Positions 9,621 through 18,390 of a stretch of DNA of 64,000 nucleotides are shown here, piece after piece. The notes under the pieces are model-generated. The model did not search any database. It was not told the origin of the DNA and worked only from the letters and a program-made list of their open reading frames with translations. The stretch is from Rubrivivax sp. Its GTDB lineage: Bacteria > Pseudomonadota > Gammaproteobacteria > Burkholderiales > Burkholderiaceae. The stretch lies in NCBI GenBank assembly GCA_016790225.1, contig JAEUOZ010000058.1, positions 19,258-83,257 of the forward strand. Reading direction: 5' to 3'. The position numbers and the translations under genes were made by a program. The stretch's first letter is position 1. Each line of letters starts with the position of its first letter.

Positions 9621-10589
9621 ATGCTTTCCCGTACCGCCGACCACCTCTTCTGGATGGCCCGCTACATGGAGCGGGCCGAAAACACCGCGCGCATGCTCGA
9701 TGTGAACTACCAGACCGCGCTGCTGCCGCAATCGGCCGACATGGCCGAGCAGGGCTGGCGCGGCCTGCTGAGCATCAGCGAGCTCACGGCGCTCTTTGCG
9801 CAGCGCCAGCAGCCGGTGGATGCCCGCCACGTCATGGACTTCATGGTGGGCGACGAGAACAACCTCTCCAGCATCTGGAACTGCCTGCGCGCTGCCCGGG
9901 AAAACGCCCGTGCCGTGCGCGGCACGCTGACCACCGAGGTCTGGGAAACGCAGAACCAGACCTGGCTCGAATTCAACCGCCTGCTCAAGGATGACGCCTT
10001 CGAGCGCGATCCGGGCGCCTTCTTCGAATGGGTCAAGTTCCGCTCGCACCTCAGCCGCGGCGTGACCGTGGGCACGATGCTGATGGACGAGGCGCTGCAC
10101 TTCATCCGCATCGGCACCTTCCTGGAACGATCGGACAACACGGCGCGCCTGCTGGACGTGAAGTACCACGCGCTCACCGGCGGCGAGTATTTCGGCCCGG
10201 GCGGCAACGTCAAGGAGAGCCAGGAAGTCGATTTCTACCACTGGAGCGCGATCCTGCGCTCGGTCTCCGGCTTCGAGATCTACCGCAAGGTCTACCGCAA
10301 CGTGATCCGCCCCGAGAAGGTGGCCGAGCTGCTGATCCTGCGCCCGGACATGCCGCGCTCGCTGGCGGCGAGCATGAACGAGGTCGTGGCCAACCTGCAG
10401 ATGGTCGCCAACCAGCAAAGCGGTGAGACGCTGCGGCGTGCCGGCCGCCTGCAGAGCGATCTGCGCTACGGCCGCATCGACGAGATCCTGGCCACCGGGC
10501 TGCACGCCTACCTGACGCAGTTCCTGGACCGCGTGAACGATCTCGGGGCCGGCATCGGCCGCGATTTCCTGGTGCCGGTGGCGGCCTGA
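9621..10589 (+). CDS. Alpha-E domain-containing protein
   Basis: Predicted 322 residues, starting at the ATG after GGAGCC and giving the typical alpha-E opening MLSRTADHLFWMARYMERAE. The entire protein is this mostly helical domain. A second conserved block, ERSDNTARLLDVKYHAL, lies near the middle. The family has no proven activity but almost always accompanies circularly permuted ATP-grasp proteins, as here. It is the last gene of the five-gene run and is followed by a hairpin between convergent genes. Confidence 0.9.
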   Translation: MLSRTADHLFWMARYMERAENTARMLDVNYQTALLPQSADMAEQGWRGLLSISELTALFAQRQQPVDARHVMDFMVGDENNLSSIWNCLRAARENARAVRGTLTTEVWETQNQTWLEFNRLLKDDAFERDPGAFFEWVKFRSHLSRGVTVGTMLMDEALHFIRIGTFLERSDNTARLLDVKYHALTGGEYFGPGGNVKESQEVDFYHWSAILRSVSGFEIYRKVYRNVIRPEKVAELLILRPDMPRSLAASMNEVVANLQMVANQQSGETLRRAGRLQSDLRYGRIDEILATGLHAYLTQFLDRVNDLGAGIGRDFLVPVAA

Positions 10590-10595
10590 AGGCCA

Positions 10596-10621
10596 GGGCT
10601 TGCCGCCCCGAGCGGCAGCCC
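10596..10621. terminator. Hairpin between convergent genes
   Basis: The stem pairs GGGC-TGCCGC with GCGGCA-GCCC around the loop CCCGA, with one bulged T. It lies in the 43-base gap between the end of the alpha-E gene and the end of the minus-strand orphan gene. There is no T-run on either side, so intrinsic termination is plausible but not certain. Confidence 0.4.
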
Positions 10622-10632
10622 GACCCCGCGGA

Positions 10633-11097
10633 TCACTCGAGCTCGAACTCCCAGCGCTTGCGCCGGATGAGCAGCAGGCCCATCGAGAGCAGCACGATCG
10701 ATTGCATCGCTGCGCCCTGGCCGTGTTGCCAACGGGGCATCTTCGCGGCGATCTGCTCGCGCAGCCCCGGGCGCTGCGACTCGCCGGTCATGCGCGCGAG
10801 CCAGCCGTAGACAGCGGCGTTCTGTCCGTAGTCCAGCGAGGGCAGGGCAGGGCCTGAGGCCCGGGCCCGCATGCCGGCCTCAGCTGCACCTGTGGCAGCT
10901 CCGGAGGTGCGCTGCGCTGGATCCGCGCTTGGCGCATACAGGTTGGGCAGCTCGACACAAGCGTCGGCCGAGGATGACGCCGCATCGGCGCCCAAGGACT
11001 GCGCCAGCGACTGGAAGCTCTGAGGCGGCACGCAGTCTGCCTGCGCGGGCAGGGCGCTGGCCAGCGCGGCCAGCAGGAGGGCGGTGCGCCATGTCAT
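10633..11097 (-). CDS. Small exported protein with C-terminal membrane anchor, function unknown
   Basis: Predicted 154 residues. The ATG at 11097 starts a clear signal peptide (MTWRTALLLAALASALPAQA), which is why the longer in-frame start was rejected. The mature part is Ala/Ser-rich with two Cys near its beginning (DCVPP and DACVELPN). It ends in a hydrophobic stretch, SIVLLSMGLLLI, followed by RRKRW, the layout of a C-terminal sorting or anchoring tail. The PEP motif of classical PEP-CTERM proteins is absent. I recognise no family. It is isolated, facing the ATP-grasp cluster and downstream of the Liv operon. Confidence 0.6.
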   Translation of the reverse strand: MTWRTALLLAALASALPAQADCVPPQSFQSLAQSLGADAASSSADACVELPNLYAPSADPAQRTSGAATGAAEAGMRARASGPALPSLDYGQNAAVYGWLARMTGESQRPGLREQIAAKMPRWQHGQGAAMQSIVLLSMGLLLIRRKRWEFELE

Positions 11098-11282
11098 CTG
11101 CTGAAGTCCCAACGGTTCGTCCTCTTGATGCGAGGCGATTATGGGAAGCGGAAAAACGCCGGTGTACACAGGTCCCCCGGCTCGCGGGCCTTGCCTGCAG
11201 GGGGTCAGAGGCCGTTGCCGGCGGCAGCCCGTCGGCAGCGGCCGGGTCGAACCTTTCGGGCCTTGGTGGCTCGCCAATGAAA

Positions 11283-11305
11283 ACGCCGCCCGGTGGGCGG
11301 CGTTG
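11283..11305 (-). terminator. Rho-independent terminator downstream of the Liv operon
   Basis: A perfect ten-base-pair stem (AACGCCGCCC with GGGCGGCGTT) and three-base loop. On the minus strand it is followed by TTCATT, giving a short T-run that starts inside the stem. It is about 105 bases beyond the stop of the substrate-binding protein gene and fits the end of the Liv operon transcript. Confidence 0.7.
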
Positions 11306-11411
11306 GAGTCGGCCTTCGTGGGGCTGCGGCTCAGGCTGCAACTGCACCTGCGAGCCGCCGCCGCTCAGGCTGGGGCGACCTGCCCGTGGACCGGGCAGCG
11401 CGAGCGTCAGC

Positions 11412-12581
11412 TCACTTGCCCGGCTTGATGTAGTCGGACACCACCACCCAGCGCGCATCCTTCAGCTGCGACAGGCGCGACAGATCGCTGCCCAGGCGCT
11501 TCTTCGGCCCGAAGGTCATCTCGGCGCTGCCGAAGATGTCCGGCGGGATGGTCATGCTGTCCATGGCCTTGATGAAGCTGTCGGTCGTCAGGTTCGGGCC
11601 GGCCTTGTTGGCGGCACGGATGAACGCGTCGATGATGGTGTAGCCGTAGACGGAGAAGACCGTGGGATCCTCGTTGAACTTGGTCTTGTACTTGTTGGCC
11701 CAGAAGCTCACCTGCTGCGAGGTCGCGTCCAGGTAGGGGTTCTGCACGGTCATCGTGGCGTACAGGCCATCCATCGCCTTGCCGCCCAGCTTGTGGATCA
11801 GATCGGTATAGGCCGCGCTGCTGCCCAGGAACGTGGGGTTGAAGCCGGTCTTGCGGCTTTCGCCGATGGCGCCGATCGTTTCGCGGATGATGGTGCCGAG
11901 GACGACGAAGTCGCAGCCGGCGGCCTTCATGCGCGCCACCTGGCTGGAAAAGTCCGTGGCGCCGCGCTTGTAGCTGGTCTTCTCGGCCAGCTCCACGTTG
12001 ATGGTCTTGAGCCCGGCTTCGGCGCCGCGCATCACTTCCAGGCCGAACTCATCGTCCTGGTACATGGTGCAGGCCTTCTTGGCATTGACCTGCTTGAACA
12101 GCTGCGGCGCGGCCGTGCGCATCTGATCGAAGTAGGTGGCCGCGAAGCTGTACTTCAGGCGGTGGAAGGGCTCGTACATTTCCCGCGCCGCGGTGACGGG
12201 CAGGAAGTTGATGACGTTCTTCTCGAACTGCACCGGCATGGCGGCCATGTTCTGCGCCGTGCCGATATGGCCGACCATCGCGAAGATCTTGTCCTGGTTG
12301 ACCAGCTTCTGCGCGGCCAGCACGGCCTTCTGCGGGGAGTAGGCCGAGTCCTCGATCACCAGGCGCAGCTTGCGGCCGTTGACGCCGCCTTGCTCGTTGA
12401 CCTCGTCCACGCGCAGCATCATGCCCAGGCGCACCTGCTTGCCGAAGCCGGCAATGGGGCCGGAGAGATCCTGGATCGAGCCGAGCACGATCTCGTTCTT
12501 GGAAACGCCCTGGGTAGCCTGGGCCAACACCGGGCCGCTGGCGACGGCCAGCGCGGCGGTGATCACGGCGAGAGATTTCAT
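11412..12581 (-). CDS. Branched-chain amino acid-type ABC transporter substrate-binding protein
   Basis: Predicted 389 residues with a clean signal peptide (MKSLAVITAALAVASGPVLA) and AGGAG upstream of the ATG. The mature protein shows the periplasmic-binding fold of the LivJ/LivK group: NEIVLGSIQDLSGPIAGFG at the start, GVNGRKLRLVIEDSAY, and MVGHIGTAQN. It captures a ligand in the periplasm and delivers it to the LivHMGF complex encoded upstream on the same strand. Family members bind amino acids but also aromatic and aliphatic carboxylates. The acyl-CoA ligase gene immediately upstream makes an organic acid a more attractive ligand than leucine; this is inference. It is the last gene of the operon and precedes a terminator hairpin. 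Confidence 0.92.
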   Translation of the reverse strand: MKSLAVITAALAVASGPVLAQATQGVSKNEIVLGSIQDLSGPIAGFGKQVRLGMMLRVDEVNEQGGVNGRKLRLVIEDSAYSPQKAVLAAQKLVNQDKIFAMVGHIGTAQNMAAMPVQFEKNVINFLPVTAAREMYEPFHRLKYSFAATYFDQMRTAAPQLFKQVNAKKACTMYQDDEFGLEVMRGAEAGLKTINVELAEKTSYKRGATDFSSQVARMKAAGCDFVVLGTIIRETIGAIGESRKTGFNPTFLGSSAAYTDLIHKLGGKAMDGLYATMTVQNPYLDATSQQVSFWANKYKTKFNEDPTVFSVYGYTIIDAFIRAANKAGPNLTTDSFIKAMDSMTIPPDIFGSAEMTFGPKKRLGSDLSRLSQLKDARWVVVSDYIKPGK

Positions 12582-12660
12582 CGTTTGTCTCCTGGAGGGG
12601 ATGGTTGGTATGGGTCTGCGCTGAACTGAAAGGGTAACGCGCGGGTCCGGCCGGGGGTGG

Positions 12661-14526
12661 TCAGGCAGAACCCTTGTACATGCCGTTGATGAGATCGGCG
12701 TATTTCTTCTGGACCAGGCTGCGTTTGAGCTTCATCGTCGGTGTCAGTTCCTCGTCCTCGGCGGTGAGCTGGTTCTCCAGCAGCCGGAAGGCCTTGATCT
12801 GCTCGACGCGCGCAAACTTGGCATTCACCTTGTCCAGCTCGCGCTGGATCAGATCCAGCACCTCCTGCGCGCGGGTGAGGCTGGCGAAGTTGGAGAAGGG
12901 CACGTCGTGGTCCTGGGCAAACTTCTCGACGTTCTCCTGGTCGATCATGATCAGCACGGTGAGGTAGGCGCGCTTGTCGCCGATGACCACCGCATCGCTG
13001 ATGTAGGGCGAGAACTTCAGTTCGTTCTCCAGCTCGCTGGGCGTGATGTTCTTGCCGCCGGCCGTGATGATGATGTCCCGCATGCGGTCGGTGATGCGGA
13101 AGAAGCCTTCGGCATCCACGTGGCCCACGTCGCCCGTGTGCAGCCAGCCCTCGCCGTCGATGGTCTCGGCCGTCTTCTCGGGCTGGTTCAGGTAGCCCAT
13201 GAAGACGTTCGGGCCGCGGATCAGCAGTTCCTGCGTGTGGGGATCGACCTTCACCTCGTTGTAGCTGCAGGCCGGGCCTATGGAGCCGGGCTTGATCTTC
13301 CAGGCCGGCATGCCGGTGGAGGCGCCGCCCGATTCGGTCTGCCCCCAGACCTCGAGCATGGGCACGCCCAAGGCCAGGTACCAGCGGATCAGCTCCGGCG
13401 AGATGGGCGCCGCTCCAGTGACGAGGTAGCGTGCACGGTGGATGCCCACCAGCTTGCGCACGTTGTTCAGTGCCAGCAGCCGCGCCACATGGAACTGCAG
13501 CTTCAGGCTGCCAGGGACAGGCTGGCCTGCCAGCACGAGCTCGGCGATGCGCTTGCCCACGCCGATCGACCAGCCGTAGACCAGCTGCTGTGTCTTGCCG
13601 GCCTCGGCCAGCGCGATCATCACGGCGGAATAGAACTTCTCCCACACACGCGGCACGGCCACGAAGACCGTGGGCGCGATCTCGCGCACGTTCTCAGGCA
13701 CGGTGTCGGGGTTCTCGACGAAGTTCAGCTTGGCGCCGGTGTACATCGAGAAGTACTCGCCGCCCAGGCGCTCGGCCACGTGGCACAGCGGCAGGAAGCA
13801 CATGCGCTCGTCGTTCTCGTCCTGCGCGATCACCGTGTTGTAGCCGCGCGTGGTGTAGACCAGCCCCTGGTGGCTGTGCATCGCGCCCTTGGGCCGGCCC
13901 GTGGTGCCGGAGGTATAGATCAGGATCGCCAGGTCCTCGGGCTTGCGGCTTTTCAGCCGCTGCTCGAAGACAGCGGGCTGTGCCTGGTCATGCTGGCGGC
14001 CGAGCTCGCGCAGCGCGGCAAAGCTGATGACCATCGGATCGTCCAGCTTGCCCAGGCCTTCCATGTCGAAGACGATGATCTTGCGCAGCAGCGGCAGCTG
14101 ATCGCGCACCACCAGCGCCTTGTCCAGCTGTTCTTCATCCTCGACGATCAGGATGCAGGTGCGCGAGTCCTCGCACAGGTACTGCACCTGGCTGGCTGCG
14201 TCCGTCGGATAGATGCCGTTGGAGACGCCCCCGGCGCTGAGGATGCCCAGATCGGAGATCACCCACTCGGGCACCGTGTTGGACAGCACCGAGACGCAGT
14301 CGCCCGGCTGCAGGCCCAGGGCCACCAGGCCCATGGCTGTTTCGCGCACGGCCTGGCCGGTCTGGTCCCAGCTCATCTCGCGCCACAGGCCCAGATGCTT
14401 CTCGCGCATCCAGACCTTGGGGCCGCGCATCTTCACGGCGTTCCAGAAGACCTCTGGCACGGTCTCGCCCGGCACCACCGTCTCGGTGCGGGGCTGGATG
14501 CTGCTGGTATCCCACAAGACCGCCAT
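12661..14526 (-). CDS. AMP-dependent acyl-CoA synthetase/ligase
   Basis: Predicted 621 residues, the length of long-chain-type ligases (FadD15-like). It activates a carboxylic acid with ATP to the acyl-adenylate and then the CoA thioester. Visible motifs are the phosphate-binding loop LIYTSGTTGRPKGAMHSH, the adenine-site region VWGQTESGG, and the C-terminal motifs HTGDVGHVDAEGFFRITDR and ITAGGKNITPSE. No signal peptide. The gene lies between livF and the substrate-binding protein in a Liv-type operon, an arrangement seen in Burkholderiales where uptake and CoA activation are probably coupled. The acid cannot be determined from sequence; fatty acid or aromatic acid are both possible. Confidence 0.9.
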   Translation of the reverse strand: MAVLWDTSSIQPRTETVVPGETVPEVFWNAVKMRGPKVWMREKHLGLWREMSWDQTGQAVRETAMGLVALGLQPGDCVSVLSNTVPEWVISDLGILSAGGVSNGIYPTDAASQVQYLCEDSRTCILIVEDEEQLDKALVVRDQLPLLRKIIVFDMEGLGKLDDPMVISFAALRELGRQHDQAQPAVFEQRLKSRKPEDLAILIYTSGTTGRPKGAMHSHQGLVYTTRGYNTVIAQDENDERMCFLPLCHVAERLGGEYFSMYTGAKLNFVENPDTVPENVREIAPTVFVAVPRVWEKFYSAVMIALAEAGKTQQLVYGWSIGVGKRIAELVLAGQPVPGSLKLQFHVARLLALNNVRKLVGIHRARYLVTGAAPISPELIRWYLALGVPMLEVWGQTESGGASTGMPAWKIKPGSIGPACSYNEVKVDPHTQELLIRGPNVFMGYLNQPEKTAETIDGEGWLHTGDVGHVDAEGFFRITDRMRDIIITAGGKNITPSELENELKFSPYISDAVVIGDKRAYLTVLIMIDQENVEKFAQDHDVPFSNFASLTRAQEVLDLIQRELDKVNAKFARVEQIKAFRLLENQLTAEDEELTPTMKLKRSLVQKKYADLINGMYKGSA

Positions 14527-14548
14527 CAGGGCTCCTCTGCGTGCGTCT

Positions 14549-15322
14549 TCATCGCCAGGTCTTCTTCTTCTTCCAGCGCCGTTCCCCGCGCGCGCCGGCT
14601 TCCTTCATGCCGAGATAGAACTCCTTGATGTCTTCCTTCTCGCGCAGGCGCTCGCAGGTGTCTTCCATCACGATGCGGCCGTTTTCCAGGACGTAGCCGT
14701 AGTCGGATGCATTGAGCGCCATGTTGGCGTTCTGCTCCACCAGCAGCATGGTCGTGCCGCGCTCGCGGTTGATGCGCACGACGATCTCGAAGATTTCCTT
14801 GGTCAGCTTGGGGCTCAGGCCAAGGCTGGGCTCGTCCAGCAGGATCAGCTCCGGCGCGGCCATGATGGCGCGGCTGATGGCCAGCATCTGCTGCTGGCCG
14901 CCGGACAGCAGCCCGGCATCCTGTCGTTCACGCTCCTTGAGGATGGGGAAGTAGCGAAAGACCGCCTCGATGTCCTGCGCCACGCCGTCGCGGTCCTTGC
15001 GGGTGTAGGCGCCCATCATCAGGTTGTCGTGCACGCTCAGCAGCGGGAAGACCTCGCGGCCCTCGGGAACGTGCATCAGGCCCTGCTGCACGACGAAGGC
15101 CGGATCCTTGGAGGTGATGTCCTCGCCCTTGAAGACGATGCTGCCCTTGCGCGGATCGATGATGCCGCTGATGGTCTTGAGGATGGTCGTCTTGCCCGCG
15201 CCGTTGCTGCCCAGCACGGTGGCGATCCGCCCTTTTTCGACCTTCAGGCTGACGCCGCGGATGGCCTTGATCGGGCCATAGGCGCTCTCCACGTTGTTGA
15301 GCTGCAGGATGATGTCGCTCAT
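14549..15322 (-). CDS. livF: Liv-type ABC transporter ATP-binding protein LivF
   Basis: Predicted 257 residues. It has Walker A GSNGAGKTT, signature LSGGQQQMLAISRA and Walker B LILLDEPSLGLS, with the LivF-type opening ILQLNNVESAYGPIKAIRGV. It is one of the two nucleotide-binding subunits energising import through LivH and LivM. Its start overlaps the livG stop by four bases. The C-terminus is a Lys/Arg-rich tail of about 20 residues (RGERRWKKKKTWR) beyond the usual domain end. Confidence 0.93.
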   Translation of the reverse strand: MSDIILQLNNVESAYGPIKAIRGVSLKVEKGRIATVLGSNGAGKTTILKTISGIIDPRKGSIVFKGEDITSKDPAFVVQQGLMHVPEGREVFPLLSVHDNLMMGAYTRKDRDGVAQDIEAVFRYFPILKERERQDAGLLSGGQQQMLAISRAIMAAPELILLDEPSLGLSPKLTKEIFEIVVRINRERGTTMLLVEQNANMALNASDYGYVLENGRIVMEDTCERLREKEDIKEFYLGMKEAGARGERRWKKKKTWR

Positions 15323-16119
15323 CGGGCGCTCCTGCGCAGCGAGGACACGTCGTCGGCCGTGCCCAGGTAGGCTTCGATCACGCCGGGGTGCGACTGCACT
15401 TCAGCGGGCGTCCCCAGGGCCAGCTTCTCGCCCTGGTTCATGGCCAGCACCCGATCGCTGACGCGCGAAACCAGCGTCATGTCGTGCTCCACCATCAGCA
15501 CCGTGATGCCCAGGTCGGAGACGATGTCCTGGATCCAGAAGGCCATGTCGCCCGTCTCTTCGACGTTCAGGCCGGAAGACGGCTCGTCCAGCAGCAGCAG
15601 CTTGGGCTTGGTGGACAGGGCGCGCGCCAGTTCCACGACCTTGCGCACGCCGTAGGGCAGGCCGGCGACCATGGTGTCGCGGTAGTGCTGCAGATCGAGG
15701 AACTCGATCACTTCTTCGACGGCCTCGCGCGTCTGGCGCTCGGCCTGCCGCACCGAGGGCAGGAAGAACATCTCGCTGAACAGGCTGCTGCCGCGGTGCA
15801 CGTGGCGGCCGATCAGCAGGTTCTGCAGCACGGTGGCGTGTTCGAAGAGTTCGATGTTCTGGAAGGTGCGCGCAATGCCCAGGCGCGCGATCTGGTGCGG
15901 CGGCTGGGCCAGCAGGTTCTGGCCTTCGAAGCTGATCGAACCCTGCGTGGGCGTGTAGATGCGGCTGATCAGGTTGAAGACGGTCGTCTTGCCGGCACCA
16001 TTGGGGCCGATGAGCGTGAAGACCTCGCCGCGCTGGACGTCGAAGCTGACCTTGTTGACGGCCAGCACGCCGCCGAAGCGCACTTGCAGGTCCTGGGCGG
16101 ATAACAGGGCTTCGCTCAT
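15319..16119 (-). CDS. livG: Liv-type ABC transporter ATP-binding protein LivG
   Basis: Predicted 266 residues. Walker A is GPNGAGKTT and Walker B LLLDEPSSGLN. The signature is the variant LPYGVRKVVELARA, typical of LivG proteins in place of LSGGQ. The conserved ARTFQNIELF motif follows the Q-loop. It pairs with LivF as the cytoplasmic ATPase. The gene starts three bases after livM and overlaps livF by four bases. Confidence 0.93.
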   Translation of the reverse strand: MSEALLSAQDLQVRFGGVLAVNKVSFDVQRGEVFTLIGPNGAGKTTVFNLISRIYTPTQGSISFEGQNLLAQPPHQIARLGIARTFQNIELFEHATVLQNLLIGRHVHRGSSLFSEMFFLPSVRQAERQTREAVEEVIEFLDLQHYRDTMVAGLPYGVRKVVELARALSTKPKLLLLDEPSSGLNVEETGDMAFWIQDIVSDLGITVLMVEHDMTLVSRVSDRVLAMNQGEKLALGTPAEVQSHPGVIEAYLGTADDVSSLRRSAR

Positions 16120-16122
16120 GCC

Positions 16123-17199
16123 TTACCTGAGGCGATCGGACTTGGTGAAGGCCTTCTGACGCTTGAAGAGGCCCTTGCGGTAGAACGGGAACAACTGGAA
16201 CCAGGTGCGCACCTTGAGCCAGCGCCCGTACAGGCCCAGCGGCTCGAACATCACGAAAGCGATCAGGACCGCGCCATAGATGACGGACTTGAGGCCCGGC
16301 GCCTGGCCGATGGCATCGGGCAGGAAATCCTTCACCGCCGAGATCGCCTGGGGCAGGCCGATCAGGAAGATCGCGCCGAGGAAGGCGCCGTGCACGCTGC
16401 CCAGGCCGCCGATGACCACCATCAGCAGCAGATCGATGGACTGGATGATGTTGAACTGATCCGGCGACAGGAAGCGGATCTGGTGCGCATAGAGCGCGCC
16501 GCCGATGCCGGCGAGTGCTGCGCTCAGCGCGAAGCTCAGCGTCTTGTAGTAGGCCAGGTGGATGCCCATGCTCTGCGCGGAGATCTCGCTGTCGCGGATG
16601 GCGACGAAGGCGCGCCCTGTGGGCGAGCGCAGCAGGTTCAGCACCGCCAGCGTGCACAGCACCGTCACCACCAGGCACACGAAGTAGAAGGATTCGCTGG
16701 TGTCGGCCGCCCAGCCGAAAGCGCTGGGCGAGCCCACGCTCATGCCGGAATTGCCCCCGGTCACGGATTCCCAGCGCGCCAGCACCTCTTCGACGATGAA
16801 GCCGAAGGCGAGGGTGGCGATGCCCAGATAGATGCCCTTGACGCGCAGCGCCGGCAGGCCCACCACCACGCCCACCGAAGCGGAGATCAGCGCAGCCATC
16901 AGCATCGACAGTGGAAAGGGCCAGCCGTGAGACTGCAGCACCGCTTCGGTGTACGCGCCGACGCCCAGGAAGGCGGCATGGCCGATGGAAAACAGCCCCG
17001 TGAAGCCCGCCAGCAGCATCAGCCCCAGGCCCACGACGCTGTAGATGAGGATGAAGGTCAGCTGCGCCAGACCATAGTCACCCAGCCACCAGGGCGCCGT
17101 GAGCAGCGCGGCCAGCAGCAGGCCGTACCAGAAGCGGTGGCCACCGTGCTTGGCCAGGCGGATGTCCTGGTCGTAGGCGGTCTTGAAGATGAAGCGCAT
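16123..17199 (-). CDS. livM: Liv-type ABC transporter permease LivM
   Basis: Predicted 358-residue inner-membrane permease with about nine hydrophobic segments. LivM landmarks are GLGLMLLAGFTGLFSIGHAAF near the N-terminus, LPALRVKGIYLGIATLAFG in the middle, and MVVIGGLGSVHGAFLGA in the second half. The last ~40 residues are basic and cytoplasmic. With LivH it forms the translocation path for the ligand delivered by the binding protein at the end of the operon. Confidence 0.92.
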   Translation of the reverse strand: MRFIFKTAYDQDIRLAKHGGHRFWYGLLLAALLTAPWWLGDYGLAQLTFILIYSVVGLGLMLLAGFTGLFSIGHAAFLGVGAYTEAVLQSHGWPFPLSMLMAALISASVGVVVGLPALRVKGIYLGIATLAFGFIVEEVLARWESVTGGNSGMSVGSPSAFGWAADTSESFYFVCLVVTVLCTLAVLNLLRSPTGRAFVAIRDSEISAQSMGIHLAYYKTLSFALSAALAGIGGALYAHQIRFLSPDQFNIIQSIDLLLMVVIGGLGSVHGAFLGAIFLIGLPQAISAVKDFLPDAIGQAPGLKSVIYGAVLIAFVMFEPLGLYGRWLKVRTWFQLFPFYRKGLFKRQKAFTKSDRLR

Positions 17200-17227
17200 G
17201 GTGTCGGGTGGGTTGTCTTGCTCGGGG

Positions 17228-18112
17228 TCAGACCTTCTTGCGCAGGTTCTCGCCGAACAAGCCGTTGGGCTTGACCATCAGCATGACCAGCACCACGACA
17301 TAGGCGGCGATGTCCTTGAAGCCTTCGGGCAGGTAGAAGCCCGCCATGGACTCCACGACGCCGATGATCACGCCGCCCACGATGGCGCCGGGCAGGCTGC
17401 CGAAGCCACCCACCACGGCGGCCGGAAAGGCCTTCAGGCCGATGAAGCCCATGTTGGCGTGCACGAAGGTGATCGGCGCGAGCAGCAGCCCGGCAATGGC
17501 GGCCACGGCGGCCGCCAGACCCCACACCAGCGTATTGAGCATCTTCACCGGGATGCCCATGTAGTAGGCCGCCAGCTGGTTCTGCGAGGCCGCCTGCATG
17601 GCGATGCCCACCTTGGAGCGCGAAAACAGCAGGTACAGCAGGCCGCAGAGCACGGCCGTCGCGGCGATCACCACCAGCTGCTCCACCGCCAGCACCACGC
17701 CGCCCATCGGGATCACGGCGTCCTTGTAGGGCACGCGCAGGATGTGGGTTTCGGTGCCGATTCCGGGGATCATGGTCACGAGGCCGCGGGCCACGTAGCC
17801 GATGCCGATGGTCAGCATCACGATGGAGAAGGTCGGCTGCCCCAGGATGGGGCGGATCACCACGCGCTCGGTGAGCATGCCAAAAACAAACATGGCCAGG
17901 ATCGCGCTGGGTACCGTCAGCCAGAACGGCCAGCCCAGCGCGGTGAGCAGCGCCAGCCCCAGGAAGGCGCCCAGCATCATCAGCTCGCCCTGGCAGAAGC
18001 TCACGGCTTCGCTGGCCTTGTAGATGAGCACGAAGCCCAAGGCGATCAGGCCGTAGATGCAGCCCTGCGCGATGCCGCTGATGAGAACCTGGAGAACTTG
18101 CAAGTGCAACAA
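17228..18112 (-). CDS. livH: Liv-type ABC transporter permease LivH
   Basis: Predicted 294 residues from the TTG at 18112, which gives the normal LivH opening (LHLQVLQVLISGIAQGCIYG) and the usual family length. The frame stays open for 67 further codons upstream, but those residues have no hydrophobic or family character. A second TTG directly follows the first, so the exact start is uncertain by one codon. Typical features are YGLIALGFVLIYKASEAVSF at the first membrane segments and AAVVGGFGSLPGAIVGG later. It is the first gene of the livH-livM-livG-livF-ligase-binding protein operon. Confidence 0.88.
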   Translation of the reverse strand: MLHLQVLQVLISGIAQGCIYGLIALGFVLIYKASEAVSFCQGELMMLGAFLGLALLTALGWPFWLTVPSAILAMFVFGMLTERVVIRPILGQPTFSIVMLTIGIGYVARGLVTMIPGIGTETHILRVPYKDAVIPMGGVVLAVEQLVVIAATAVLCGLLYLLFSRSKVGIAMQAASQNQLAAYYMGIPVKMLNTLVWGLAAAVAAIAGLLLAPITFVHANMGFIGLKAFPAAVVGGFGSLPGAIVGGVIIGVVESMAGFYLPEGFKDIAAYVVVLVMLMVKPNGLFGENLRKKV

Positions 18113-18390
18113 CCCATCCGTGCGACCGGCTGAGGAAGCCCATGCACCTTCGCATGCGGTATCCCATGTCGCTGACGACGGCCTGAGTTGTACCCAGTCC
18201 GGTGCATATTCACCGAGCGAGAAAACCCCATATGACGGCTCGGGATATGCCCGCATCCGTGTGTCGCGGCAGAGACAGTGCCTCGCGTCAGGCGCGCCTG
18301 CCGTCCATCGCACCGGCCCGCCGCAATGCCCCTGTCGCCGTATGATGATTTGGCGCCGGAGCGTTCCGGCACTTCCGGAGGTGGATCGTC

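Noticed and set aside
10929..12629. A 566-codon plus-strand open frame
   Set aside because: Lies over the substrate-binding protein gene on the other strand, which has signal peptide, Shine-Dalgarno and family motifs.
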